Shown here piece after piece: positions 25,506 through 34,090 of a stretch of DNA of 64,000 bases. A program made the position numbers and the translations under genes. The stretch is from Pontibacter indicus (GTDB lineage Bacteria; Bacteroidota; Bacteroidia; Cytophagales; Hymenobacteraceae). The stretch covers positions 248,001 through 312,000 of the forward strand of contig NZ_FTPP01000003.1 in the NCBI RefSeq assembly GCF_900156345.1, in the 5' to 3' direction. The notes beneath the pieces are model-generated. The model saw only the letters and a program-made list of their open reading frames with translations, ran no database searches and was not told the DNA's origin. How positions within the stretch are numbered: the stretch's first letter is position 1; the number at the start of each line of letters is the position of its first letter.

Positions 25506-26279
25506 TTACAAATCCCAATCATTCAAAGTCGACATGGCGTGGTAGGCGGTCATATCGAACTGGCAGGGCACTACCGACACATAATTGTTGAGGAGCGCCC
25601 ACTCGTCGGTATCCTCGCCTCTGTCGTGGTTTACGAAGCTGCCCGTCAGCCAGAAGTAGCGGCGGTTGCGCGGGTCGAGGCGCTCGTCGAACTCCTCCTG
25701 CCAGCGGGCGTGGGCCTGGCGACATACCTTTACGCCTTTTATCGGCTCGTCGCTTTTCTTCGGTAGGTTCACATTCAGGGCCGTATTCTCAGGTATACCA
25801 TGTTGCAGGGCCTGGCGGATGATCAGCTCCACAAACTCTTCGGTGTGGGAAAAATCGGCTTCGTGGCCGTAGTCGCAGAGCGAGAAGCCGATGGCGGGAT
25901 GTCCCTCGATGGCCGCTTCTATGGCCGCTGACATAGTGCCGGAATACAGCACACTGATGCTGGAGTTGGAGCCGTGGTTGATGCCGCTCACCACCAGGTC
26001 GGGCTTGCGGTCCTTGAGCACATGAAACTTAGCCAGTTTTACGCAGTCGGCGGGCGTGCCGGAGCACTCATAAGATTCTACACCCAGGTCATCGAAGGCA
26101 ATGGAGCGGTCGAGCCGCAGTGTGTTGCCGATCGTGATCGCGTGTCCCATACCTGACTGCGGGCCATCCGGCGCCACCACTACTACTTCTCCTATCGTCT
26201 GGGCCACTTTTACCAGCGTGCGTATACCTGGCGCTGTGATACCGTCATCGTTCGAAACCAGGATCAAAGGTCTAGCCAT
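25506..26279 (-). CDS. surE: 5'/3'-nucleotidase SurE
   Basis: A 257-residue metal-dependent nucleotidase that removes phosphate from nucleoside monophosphates, linked to stationary-phase survival. Hallmarks: the N-terminal acidic pair in ILVSNDDGITAPGI (metal ligands), AP..PQSGMGHAIT, SYECSGTPADCVKLA, and the metal-site asparagine in VVSGINHGSNSSISVLYSGTMSAA. Length is normal. It stands alone, divergent from a lipoprotein gene. Confidence 0.96.
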   Translation of the reverse strand: MARPLILVSNDDGITAPGIRTLVKVAQTIGEVVVVAPDGPQSGMGHAITIGNTLRLDRSIAFDDLGVESYECSGTPADCVKLAKFHVLKDRKPDLVVSGINHGSNSSISVLYSGTMSAAIEAAIEGHPAIGFSLCDYGHEADFSHTEEFVELIIRQALQHGIPENTALNVNLPKKSDEPIKGVKVCRQAHARWQEEFDERLDPRNRRYFWLTGSFVNHDRGEDTDEWALLNNYVSVVPCQFDMTAYHAMSTLNDWDL

Positions 26280-26399
26280 TTTATTATTTTAATTTGATGT
26301 ATGACAAAATAAACGAATTACGTTTTCGTGCTAATATACGACAACCCGGGCTGCCGTAACAGGGTTACACAGAATATAATGATTCTCTAATCTCACCTT

Positions 26400-27032
26400 A
26401 TGCTCAAGAATATATTGTACGCGATCCTGTTGGGGGTAGGCATGGCAGCTTGCCTTTCTGACCAGGCCAACAGCGATGAAGCGGCCTCCAATACAGCAAG
26501 TCCGACCGAGAGCAGCCCGATGTCAGACCCCATGGAAGCTGACGCATCACCGGCTGTTACAGACCCTGCTGATCTGGTGCTTGCCAAAGGCCAGGCGGGC
26601 CATGTGCGCATCGGCATGCCCATCGAAGAAATGCGCAGCCAGGTACCGGCAGGCCAGCAAATCCGGGACACCACCCTGCAGCTCGAGGGCCAGCAGTACA
26701 CGGCCTATGTAATTAGCTCTCCTGAAAGTGAGGGAGGTGTGCTGGTAGAGCAGGTCTGCGAGCCCAACTGCCAGGTATGGCGCATCAGCATCCGCAGCCC
26801 CGACTACAGAACGGCCCAGGGGATAGGGGTCGGCTCGAAATACAGCGAGGTGGCGCAACACTTCCCCATCACCTACACCAGCTTGGGCGAGGCAGGCTTT
26901 GTGGCGGTGAGCGAGACCCATGGGATGTCATTTATCCTGGATACCAAACAGCTGGACCAAAGCCTGCTGCACCAGTTAAAGCCCGGTCAGGTACCGGCCA
27001 ACACCTTGGTGCAGGGCATTTTAATATATTAG
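26400..27032 (+). CDS. Hypothetical lipoprotein
   Basis: A 210-residue envelope protein with a clear lipobox (LLGVGMAAC, C18), a Ser/Thr/Asp-rich linker of about 40 residues (typical of surface-spacer regions), then a small globular domain starting at GQAGHVRIGMPIEEM that contains a CEPNC motif and VGSKYSEVAQHFPITY. The domain resembles uncharacterised small periplasmic modules of Bacteroidota. Function unknown. It lies 40 bp upstream of the DoxX gene and may share its transcript. Confidence 0.7.
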   Translation: MLKNILYAILLGVGMAACLSDQANSDEAASNTASPTESSPMSDPMEADASPAVTDPADLVLAKGQAGHVRIGMPIEEMRSQVPAGQQIRDTTLQLEGQQYTAYVISSPESEGGVLVEQVCEPNCQVWRISIRSPDYRTAQGIGVGSKYSEVAQHFPITYTSLGEAGFVAVSETHGMSFILDTKQLDQSLLHQLKPGQVPANTLVQGILIY

Positions 27033-27072
27033 ACTTTTGTAATATTTAAGCGGATTTTGTATTATTGCTGTC

Positions 27073-27519
27073 ATGTCATTACTCCGCACCCGCTACAGCT
27101 ATAAAAACACCGGTCTGCTGCTGCTCCGCATCGGCATCGGCATTATGTTCATCCTGCATGGCTGGCCCAAAATGGTCGGCGGGCCTGAGCGTTGGGCCAA
27201 GATCGGGGCGAACATGCAGCTGCTGGGAATAGACTTTATGCCGGAGTTCTGGGGCTTTATGGCCGCATTTGCCGAAACAGTGGGTGGTGCGCTGCTGGTG
27301 CTGGGCCTCTTCTTTCGCCCGACCCTTATCTTACTGGTCATCACCATGCTGGTCGCTGCCCTGCGCCACCAGGTTGCCGGCGATGGCTTCAGCGGTTATT
27401 CACACGCTTTGGAGGCGGCCATTCTCTTTTTCTCGCTTTATTTCATTGGTCCGGGCAGGTATAGCCTTGACAAAATGCTTTTTCCGTCAAACAAGCACCG
27501 GAAGACTTTTCAGGTATAA
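27073..27519 (+). CDS. DoxX family membrane protein
   Basis: A 148-residue integral membrane protein with four predicted segments. The first contains the family hallmark LLLRIGIGIMFILHGWPKMVGG; GFMAAFAETVGGALLVLGLF and LILLVITMLVAALRH follow. DoxX-type proteins are linked to quinone or thiosulfate chemistry in some archaea, but most bacterial members have no known role. No redox partner lies next to it. Confidence 0.9.
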   Translation: MSLLRTRYSYKNTGLLLLRIGIGIMFILHGWPKMVGGPERWAKIGANMQLLGIDFMPEFWGFMAAFAETVGGALLVLGLFFRPTLILLVITMLVAALRHQVAGDGFSGYSHALEAAILFFSLYFIGPGRYSLDKMLFPSNKHRKTFQV

Positions 27520-27649
27520 CTTTAGCCGACAGCAGGCTTAAGTCACGGCCCCTACGCCCCATAAAATCGAAGTCCTGACACTTTTCTAATTCCATTTCTA
27601 AGCATAAATGGTTAACATTGCTCTGCAAGAACAATTGTAGACACCACAC

Positions 27650-29401
27650 ATGCTAACCACCCTGCTTTTAGCCGCGCTGCTGGCTACCGGAACACCTGAC
27701 AAAACAGATCTCAAAACGCCCTACGAGAAAGGCAACAAGAACCAGACCGCCACTTACGACGAGGCCATCGACTGGTACCGCAAGCTCGACGCGGCCTATG
27801 ACGAAGTCAAAATGGTGCCTTACGGCTATACCGATTCTGGCCGCTTGCTGCACCTGGTCATCGTTTCTACCGACAAGGATTTTGACCCGAAATCGATCAA
27901 ACAAAAGGATAAGCGCGTGCTGCTGATTCAGAACGGCATCCACCCGGGCGAGCCGGAAGGTATAGACGCCACCATGCTGCTTCTCCGCGACTACATGCAG
28001 GACAAAAGTAAGCGCAAACAACTGGATAATGTGGTGCTGGCCGTGATTCCGGTATACAACATTGGAGGAGCGCTCAACCGCAACAGCCATACCCGCACCA
28101 ACCAGAACGGTCCGGAGACGTATGGCTTCCGCGGCAATGCCCGCAACCTCGACCTGAACCGCGACTACCTCAAGACCGATTCCAAAAACGCGCAGGCTTT
28201 CCACCTCATCTACCGCGATTGGGATCCGGATGTGTTCATGGATAACCATACCTCCAACGGCGCCGACTACCAGCACGTGATGACACTCATTGCCACGCAG
28301 CACAACAAGCTGAACCCGACGCTGGCCGGCTACCTGCAAGGCAAAATGCTGCCTACTTTGTATGAAGGCATGAAGAAGGACAAATTCCCAATGGTACCTT
28401 ACATGAACACCATTGGCGAGACGCCGGAAAAAGGCATACTGGGCTTCATGGAGTCGCCACGCTACGCGACCGGATATACGGCGCTGTACAACACCATCGG
28501 TTTTGTGCCGGAAACGCACATGCTCAAGCCTTTCGACCAGCGCGTACAGTCTACTTACAAGCTGATGGAGCACATGATCAGCACCGTGAGCCGCGACGCC
28601 AAAGAGATTGGTGAGGTACGTGCCAAGGCCAAGCAGGAAACCCTGACCCAGAAAACCTTTGCACTGGACTGGCAACTGGACACGACAAAAGTAGAGCAGA
28701 TCCCCTTCCTGGGCTATGCCGCTAAGTATAAGCCAAGCGAGGTAAGCGGACTAGAGCGCCTCTACTACGACCGCAAGGCCCCCTACTCGACCAACATCAA
28801 CTACTACAACACCTATACCCCAACTGTAACGGTAGAAAAGCCGGTAGCCTACATCATTCCGCAGGCCTGGCGCGAGGTGATCGACCGGCTCAAGCTGAAC
28901 AAGGTGGAGATGCGCCAGCTCAAGCGCGACACCACCATCACACTCGATAGCTACTACATCACCGACTACAAAACATCGCCGCGTGCCTACGAGGGCCATT
29001 ACCTGCACTCTGCCACGCAGGTGGAGACGCGCACCATGCCGCGTCAGTTTCTGAAAGGCGACTACGTGGTATACCTGAATCAGGAGGCCAACCGCTTTTT
29101 GGTAGAGGCCCTGGAGCCGCAGGCAGTGGACTCCTACTTCAACTGGAACTTCTTCGACAGCATCCTGATGCAGAAAGAATACTTCTCGAGCTATGTGTTC
29201 GAAGACCTGGCCGCTGACATTCTGAAGCAGAAGCCGGAGTTGCGCAAGCAGTTGGAAGAGCGTAAAAAGAAAGACCCGGAGTTTGCCAAAAATGCCCGCG
29301 CCCAGCTGGATTTTGTGTACCGGAACTCCCCGCACTACGAGCCTACCCACAATTTATACCCGGTAGGCCGACTGATGCAGGATGTGAAGCTGCCTTTATA
29401 A
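27650..29401 (+). CDS. M14 family zinc carboxypeptidase
   Basis: A 583-residue exported metallopeptidase with a short signal peptide (MLTTLLLAALLATG). Zinc ligands: HPGEPEG (H98, E101) and H200 in FMDNHTSNG. NLDLNRDYLK is the substrate-carboxylate region, and E289 in FVPETHML is the general base. The C-terminal 200 residues (NFFDSILMQKEYFSSYVFED and DFVYRNSP) form the extra domain usual in large Bacteroidota M14 proteins. It should trim peptides or peptidoglycan stems in the periplasm. It ends at a strong terminator. Confidence 0.93.
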   Translation: MLTTLLLAALLATGTPDKTDLKTPYEKGNKNQTATYDEAIDWYRKLDAAYDEVKMVPYGYTDSGRLLHLVIVSTDKDFDPKSIKQKDKRVLLIQNGIHPGEPEGIDATMLLLRDYMQDKSKRKQLDNVVLAVIPVYNIGGALNRNSHTRTNQNGPETYGFRGNARNLDLNRDYLKTDSKNAQAFHLIYRDWDPDVFMDNHTSNGADYQHVMTLIATQHNKLNPTLAGYLQGKMLPTLYEGMKKDKFPMVPYMNTIGETPEKGILGFMESPRYATGYTALYNTIGFVPETHMLKPFDQRVQSTYKLMEHMISTVSRDAKEIGEVRAKAKQETLTQKTFALDWQLDTTKVEQIPFLGYAAKYKPSEVSGLERLYYDRKAPYSTNINYYNTYTPTVTVEKPVAYIIPQAWREVIDRLKLNKVEMRQLKRDTTITLDSYYITDYKTSPRAYEGHYLHSATQVETRTMPRQFLKGDYVVYLNQEANRFLVEALEPQAVDSYFNWNFFDSILMQKEYFSSYVFEDLAADILKQKPELRKQLEERKKKDPEFAKNARAQLDFVYRNSPHYEPTHNLYPVGRLMQDVKLPL

Positions 29402-29409
29402 GCTATTCT

Positions 29410-29450
29410 AAAAAGCAAAAGCCACCTTTATCGGGTGGCTTTTGCTTTTT
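29410..29450 (+). terminator. Strong terminator after the M14 peptidase gene
   Basis: A 17-bp stem, AAAAAGCAAAAGCCACC (29410-29426) with GGTGGCTTTTGCTTTTT (29434-29450), 7-nt loop and a T run. Confidence 0.9.
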
Positions 29451-29476
29451 AGAAGGTATAAATAATTCAAGTCGCC

Positions 29477-29484
29477 TATATTTG
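29477..29484 (+). promoter_or_regulatory. -7 box TATATTTG for the sugar dehydrogenase gene
   Basis: An exact match to TAnnTTTG 54 bp before the ATG at 29539, just after the preceding terminator. No TTG at the ideal -33 spacing. Confidence 0.5.
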
Positions 29485-29538
29485 TATACACAATTCTACA
29501 GTCCACGTAAAGCCGCAAGACTGAACCATACCTATACT

Positions 29539-31020
29539 ATGTTAAAAGCACAGAACCTGCTCCCCCTGCTTGGCCTAGCCCTGATCACGCTGAACGGCTG
29601 CACCGGCTCCAGTTCAAGCACGAGCAATACAGACACCAACACGCAGACCATCGCCCAGAACTCCGTTCAGGAAGTAGCCCTCAGCGAAGCCCAACTGGAG
29701 AAAGCCCGCACCAACTACGCCAGCTACTGCTCCGGCTGCCACGGCGAAAAGCTCGAGGCCTTTACCGATCGCAAATGGAAGCATGGCAACACTCCTGAAA
29801 ATCTTTTTGCCGCCATCAAACACGGCTACCCGGATGAAGGTATGCCGGCCTTCGGGCAAACCTTTTCGGACCAGGAAATCACTGCACTGGTCGCCTACAT
29901 TCAGGAAGGCATACAGAACGTGAAGCAATATGACTTCAGCGAGGAAGTCAAAACAGCCGCTGTCTATACCTCCGAATCCCTGCGCTATCGCCTCGACACC
30001 GTGGCGACAGGTATGGAAGTGCCCTGGGGCATGGCTTTCATGCCCAACGGCGATATGCTCGTCACCGACCGCAACGGAGCTTTTTATCGTTTGCCGAAGG
30101 GAAGCCGTCAGCTGCAGAAAATAGCCGGTGCCCCGGAGGTGCTGGCACAGGGACAGGGCGGTCTGCTGGACGTAGAACTTCACCCTGACTTTACGAAGAA
30201 CAACCTGATCTACCTCTCCTACTCTGCTTTCAAAAAAGAAGGGGACCAAACTTTATCGACCACAGCCGTGATGCGCGCTAAACTGGAAGGCAACAAATTA
30301 ACCGACCAGAAAGTGATCTTCGAGGCGCAGCCCTGGGCACGCACACGTCACCACTACGGCTCGCGCCTGGAGTTTGGTCGTGATGGCATGCTATACCTAT
30401 CAGTAGGCGACCGTGGTCAGCACCACGAAAATGCCCAGACTATCGAAAGAGCCCCCGGCAAAGTACACCGCATCAAAGACGACGGCACTATCCCTACCGA
30501 CAACCCGTTTGTGAACGAAAAAAACGCCGTCGCCTCTATCTGGACTATCGGAAACCGCAACATCCAGGGCATGACCATCCACCCAAGCACCGGCGCCATC
30601 TGGACGAACGAGCATGGCCCGCGCGGTGGTGATGAAGTGAATATCGCCGAGCGCGGCAAGAACTACGGCTGGCCGGTCATCTCCTACGGCATCAACTACA
30701 ACGGCACCGTCCTCACCGAACTGACTAAAAAAGAAGGTATGGAGCAACCGCTCTGGTACTGGGTTCCTTCCATCGCGCCATCCGGTATGGCTTTCGTGAC
30801 AGGCAACCGCTACAAAGGCTGGGAAGGCGACCTATTGGTGGGATCGCTCCGATTCCAGTTCCTGAGCAAACTTAAAATGAATGGAAATAAGATTGTAAGT
30901 GAAGAGAAGTTACTGAAGAACATTGGCCGTGTGCGGGATGTGAAGATGGGGCCGGATGGATTTATTTATGTAGCGGTAGAGAGTCCGGGTACGATTTACA
31001 GGGTGGTACCTATCGAGTAG
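29539..31020 (+). CDS. PQQ-dependent sugar dehydrogenase with N-terminal cytochrome c domain
   Basis: A 493-residue periplasmic lipoprotein (lipobox LITLNGC, C21). Residues about 50-130 are a cytochrome c with haem motif CSGCH and a distal methionine in YPDEGMPAFG. Residues about 150-490 are a glucose/sorbosone dehydrogenase-type six-bladed propeller (VPWGMAFMPNGDMLVTDRNG, LLDVELHPDF, NEHGPRGGDEVN, IAPSGMAFVTGN). It should oxidise an aldose with PQQ and pass electrons to its own haem. The start is the ATG at 29539, giving a clean lipoprotein signal and lying downstream of the -7 box at 29477. No PQQ synthesis genes are in the window. Confidence 0.92.
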   Translation: MLKAQNLLPLLGLALITLNGCTGSSSSTSNTDTNTQTIAQNSVQEVALSEAQLEKARTNYASYCSGCHGEKLEAFTDRKWKHGNTPENLFAAIKHGYPDEGMPAFGQTFSDQEITALVAYIQEGIQNVKQYDFSEEVKTAAVYTSESLRYRLDTVATGMEVPWGMAFMPNGDMLVTDRNGAFYRLPKGSRQLQKIAGAPEVLAQGQGGLLDVELHPDFTKNNLIYLSYSAFKKEGDQTLSTTAVMRAKLEGNKLTDQKVIFEAQPWARTRHHYGSRLEFGRDGMLYLSVGDRGQHHENAQTIERAPGKVHRIKDDGTIPTDNPFVNEKNAVASIWTIGNRNIQGMTIHPSTGAIWTNEHGPRGGDEVNIAERGKNYGWPVISYGINYNGTVLTELTKKEGMEQPLWYWVPSIAPSGMAFVTGNRYKGWEGDLLVGSLRFQFLSKLKMNGNKIVSEEKLLKNIGRVRDVKMGPDGFIYVAVESPGTIYRVVPIE

Positions 31021-31060
31021 GTAGCGCAAAAGGTATATTGACAAGCAAGTGGCACAAAAA

Positions 31061-31111
31061 ACCCGGGTGCCTGGCAGGCAGACACGGATGTGTCCGCTAC
31101 AAGCACCGGGT
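31061..31111 (-). terminator. Probable terminator of the integrase gene
   Basis: ACCCGGGTGC (31061-31070) pairs, with one bulge, with GCACCGGGT (31103-31111); inside the loop GACAC-GGAT-GTGTC forms a second hairpin. A T run follows on the minus strand. It lies 121 bp past the integrase stop. Confidence 0.5.
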
Positions 31112-31231
31112 ATCCGTCACCATCTGCCGTAGCGGAGGAAATGTCAACGTGGAAGCAGTGGCTGCCCGCTGATGAGGGGATGCCCTACCTGTAGCCGCGC
31201 TGCAGCCTGGATGCTTTCACGGAGCGGCTAC

Positions 31232-32455
31232 TCACCGCCCCATCAACCGCAACTTTTCCCGGAGCTGCTGCATGTCCTGGCTCACCTTCCGGTCCAGGCC
31301 CCTGGCATAATGCGGGTTGGTCTTCAGGCTGCAATACCCCGGCATTTGGCTGACAAGTTCGAGGGGCACTCCCTCGGAGAGCATGACAGTGGTGGCAAAA
31401 GTGTGGCGGGCGGTGTGGAAGGTGACAGGCTTTTCAATCCCGCACACGTCTGCTATTTCCTTCAGGCAGGGGTTCATCTTCTGGTTGCTCGGCACAGGCA
31501 GCAACCTGTCCTCATACAAACACTGCGGGTGATCCCGGTAACGCTCCAGAATAGTGAGGGCCGTCGGCAGGAGCGGAATGCGGGAAGGGGTGTCCTTCTT
31601 CTGCCTGTTCTTAAAAATCCACTGCTCCCCGTCCACTCCCGTTTGGATATCCGCCCGCCTGAGCTGCTGCACGTCCACATAGGCAAGGCCCGTGTAGCAG
31701 CTGAAGAGGAACACGTCCCGCACCTGCGCCAGCCGGTCGGTGGCGAACTCCTTATCCGTCATCCGCTGCAGCTCGGCCTTGGTGAGATGCTCCCGAATCA
31801 CCTCCCGCATGCTCATCTTGTAGCACAGGAAGGGGTCGCGCTCCAGCCAGCCGTTTTTGAGGCACAGGTGGATGACCTTCTTGAAGTTGGCCAGGTACTT
31901 TATGGTGGTGTTGTGGGCGCAGTTTCGCTCGGTCTTGAACCAGAACTCGTAGTCGGTGATAAACTGATAGGAGAGCTTCCTGACGTCCATGTCCTCCAAG
32001 CCGTACTTCCACCGGATGAAGTCCCGCGTGTGCTGCAGGGAGGTGGCGTAGCGCTCCAGCGTGCCCGGAGCGTAGTCCCTGCCCACCAGCTGGGCCATCT
32101 GCTCGTTGTGCGTGCGGAAGACTTCCAGCAGCAGCACCGGCTTCTCCTCCACCCCCATCCACTTCTCCTTAAACGCCTCCACGGTCACGAGCCTGCTTTC
32201 CTCGAGCAGTTCCCGGTGGTGCCCATAGGCCTTCGCCCGGAGGGTATCCAGGTAAGCGTTCACGCTGCGGGCCAAGGCTGAGCGGCCCTTCACTTTGCCC
32301 GCCTCGGCTGACCATCGGGCGGGCGAGACGTAGCGGGAGGTGCTCAGCTCCAGCCGCCGGCCCTGCAGCGTGACGCGCAGGTAGATGGTCAAACGCTTGT
32401 CTTTCGTGGTCTTGGCTTTCCTGCCGTAGAACAGGATACTGATCTTGGTGTCCAT
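31232..32455 (-). CDS. Tyrosine site-specific recombinase (Bacteroidota integrase type), altered active site
   Basis: A 407-residue integrase: arm-binding N-domain (MDTKISILFYGRKAK; SPARWSAEAGKVKG), SAM-like core-binding domain (about 110-200), and catalytic domain. The arginine-I position reads CYTGLAYVDVQQL (Ala, as in several Bacteroidota integrases), HTARHTFAT supplies H-x-x-R, and the nucleophile lies in HYARGLDRKV. The usual LGH before it is replaced by MPGY, so the second histidine is missing. The ATG at 32455 is fixed by a strong AGGAGG (32462-32467) 6 nt upstream, unusual for this phylum. No other mobile genes and no att repeats were seen. The gene carries no AGGTATA word, consistent with foreign origin. 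Confidence 0.9.
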   Translation of the reverse strand: MDTKISILFYGRKAKTTKDKRLTIYLRVTLQGRRLELSTSRYVSPARWSAEAGKVKGRSALARSVNAYLDTLRAKAYGHHRELLEESRLVTVEAFKEKWMGVEEKPVLLLEVFRTHNEQMAQLVGRDYAPGTLERYATSLQHTRDFIRWKYGLEDMDVRKLSYQFITDYEFWFKTERNCAHNTTIKYLANFKKVIHLCLKNGWLERDPFLCYKMSMREVIREHLTKAELQRMTDKEFATDRLAQVRDVFLFSCYTGLAYVDVQQLRRADIQTGVDGEQWIFKNRQKKDTPSRIPLLPTALTILERYRDHPQCLYEDRLLPVPSNQKMNPCLKEIADVCGIEKPVTFHTARHTFATTVMLSEGVPLELVSQMPGYCSLKTNPHYARGLDRKVSQDMQQLREKLRLMGR

Positions 32456-32461
32456 GTCGTT

Positions 32462-32467
32462 CCTCCT
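32462..32467 (-). promoter_or_regulatory. Shine-Dalgarno AGGAGG of the integrase gene
   Basis: A perfect AGGAGG, 6 nt before the ATG. Genes elsewhere in the window mostly lack such a site, as is normal for Bacteroidota. It decides the start at 32455. Confidence 0.7.
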
Positions 32468-32505
32468 TTTTTTGCTTAAACTTAACAATCAAACCAAGGC
32501 TCCGC

Positions 32506-32530
32506 AAGATGTAAAATATATGTACATCTT
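32506..32530. promoter_or_regulatory. Inverted repeat AAGATGTA...TACATCTT upstream of the integrase
   Basis: Perfect 8-bp arms (32506-32513 and 32523-32530) 50-75 bp upstream of the integrase ATG, with AT-rich DNA between that includes a TATATTTT-like -7 on the minus strand. A candidate repressor site over the promoter. Confidence 0.4.
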
Positions 32531-32653
32531 ATTTACAACCAGGCGGTTACGCATCACTTCAGGTACCCAAAAACGGAACAGTCTTGGACACCCGGTGTTG
32601 CTACCTCAAAAGGGATAGAAATCCAACATTAGAAGTGGCGCTGAAAGCAAAAA

Positions 32654-32680
32654 GGCCCCTAAACCGCTGGTCTAGGGGCC
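32654..32680 (-). terminator. Terminator of the dipeptidase gene
   Basis: GGCCCCTA (32654-32661) pairs with TAGGGGCC (32673-32680), followed by TTTTTGC on the minus strand; 34 bp past the stop. Confidence 0.8.
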
Positions 32681-32713
32681 CTAAGGGATGGGTTGCTATG
32701 TGGTTACACCTGC

Positions 32714-33913
32714 TTAAGAAGCCACATTCGCGCGGAGCACGCGCAGGAAGTTCTCTCCCAGGATTTTCTTAATATCTTCTTCGCTATACCCTCTAGCAAG
32801 CAGTTCGCGGGTGATGATGGGCATGTCGGCTACGCTGTCGAGCTGCTGGGGAGTCGAAGTGATACCGTCGAAGTCGGAACCGAGGCCTACGTGGTCTACG
32901 CCTACGAGCTTCACAATGTGGTCGAGGTGGTCCATCAGCAGGGAAAGCGGCGGACGCAGCTGGGCAGCCTCCTCCGGGAAGTTCGCTTGTGCCCAGTCGT
33001 ATATTTCAATGGAATTTTTACCTGCCTTGCGGAGCGAATCAACTTCGGCCTTGTGTCTCTCCCGGAAAGCCTTCATCCGGTTATCATACTCCGGATCGAG
33101 GAAACCCGAGAAGAAGTTAAGATGGATGACACCGCCGTTTTTGGCAATCGCCTTTATCTGGTCATCCTTCAGGTTGCGGGAATGCGGGTTGAAATGGTGC
33201 ACGCAGCTGTGCGACACCAGCACCGGTTTGGTGGTAGTAGCCATGGCATCCCAGAAGGTGCGCTCGCCCACATGGCTCAGGTCAACCAGCATACCCAGTT
33301 CATTCATTTTGCGCACCACTTGCTTTCCAAAACGGGTTAACCCTGGCTTGCGGTTCTTGGGCAGTTTGCCACTTGTTTCATCCAGGGCAGAAGTGGCCCA
33401 AGGCGTGGAGTTGTTCCAGGTCAGGGTCATGTAGATGGTGCCGCGTTTGTGCAACGCCTCCAGGTACTTCAGATTGCTTTCCATCATGTGGCCTCCCTCT
33501 ACCCCAATCATGGTCGCCATTTTGTTTTGCGCAACGGCCTGCTCTATGTCAGCAGGCGTTCGGGCGAGCATCATCTTGTCGGGATTGCGCTTCACAATCG
33601 CTTCGAGCGAGTCGATTTGCAGGTTGGCGAATTTAAAGCCTTTGCCCTTCCCGTACGTTTCGTCGCTCCAGACAGAGAACACCTGCACATCCACCCCACC
33701 CTCTTTAAAGCGGGTCAGATCCGAGTGCGTTTTGCCTCGCAAGTCGTCTTCCAGTCGCAGGCCTTCCAGCACCGAAATCAGCACGTCGTTGTGTGTGTCA
33801 ACCACAATCGCCTTTTCGTGCAGTTGCTTGTAGTCCTGTGCCGAAGCTTGCAGCGTACCGCAAAGCAGCGCCGCCAGGGTCAGGCCGCTACCCAGTAGTT
33901 TCTTATATTTCAT
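32714..33913 (-). CDS. Membrane dipeptidase, M19 (renal dipeptidase) family
   Basis: A 399-residue exported zinc dipeptidase. Signal peptide from the ATG at 33913 (MKYKKLLGSGLTLAALLCGT, cut near ASAQ); an ATG 10 codons upstream would spoil it. The first metal motif is VVDTHNDV (HxD); the bridging Glu is in IGVEGGHMME; later ligands are in LVDLSHVG and VSHSCVHHFNPHSRNL; VDHVGLGSDFDG closes the site. It hydrolyses dipeptides, possibly including D-amino acid dipeptides from peptidoglycan. With the M14 peptidase and the 4837 amidohydrolase it is one of three exported peptide-type hydrolases in the window. Confidence 0.94.
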   Translation of the reverse strand: MKYKKLLGSGLTLAALLCGTLQASAQDYKQLHEKAIVVDTHNDVLISVLEGLRLEDDLRGKTHSDLTRFKEGGVDVQVFSVWSDETYGKGKGFKFANLQIDSLEAIVKRNPDKMMLARTPADIEQAVAQNKMATMIGVEGGHMMESNLKYLEALHKRGTIYMTLTWNNSTPWATSALDETSGKLPKNRKPGLTRFGKQVVRKMNELGMLVDLSHVGERTFWDAMATTTKPVLVSHSCVHHFNPHSRNLKDDQIKAIAKNGGVIHLNFFSGFLDPEYDNRMKAFRERHKAEVDSLRKAGKNSIEIYDWAQANFPEEAAQLRPPLSLLMDHLDHIVKLVGVDHVGLGSDFDGITSTPQQLDSVADMPIITRELLARGYSEEDIKKILGENFLRVLRANVAS

Positions 33914-34034
33914 AGTGTGATGCTTAAGGCTCCAGAGAGCCATATCTTAAATATAGTGAAAAGGCTTGATTTTCCTACAGTAACTAATCACCCAATTCCG
34001 ATTACTGGGATTAAGGGAATTACTATTACTGTGC

Positions 34035-34053
34035 AGGTATAGGTATAGGTATA
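34035..34053 (+). repeat. Three tandem copies of the AGGTATA word
   Basis: Reads AGGTATAGGTATAGGTATA in the gap between the dipeptidase and DUF3267 genes. It is the densest local array of the word that is enriched across the window. Confidence 0.8.
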
Positions 34054-34090
34054 AGCGGGCAGATCTAACGAAACAGCCCTCGATCTAAGG

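Noticed and set aside
27668-28675. A 335-codon minus-strand frame inside the M14 peptidase gene
   Set aside because: Antisense to a gene with all catalytic residues; composition is typical of a shadow frame.
31172-32281. A 369-codon open frame on the plus strand opposite the integrase
   Set aside because: It is antisense to a well-supported integrase, has His/Leu/Val-rich composition typical of complementary frames in GC-rich DNA, and shows no domain.
31021-32713. Integrated element with att repeats around the integrase
   Set aside because: I compared both flanks and saw no direct repeat, tRNA end or second mobile gene.
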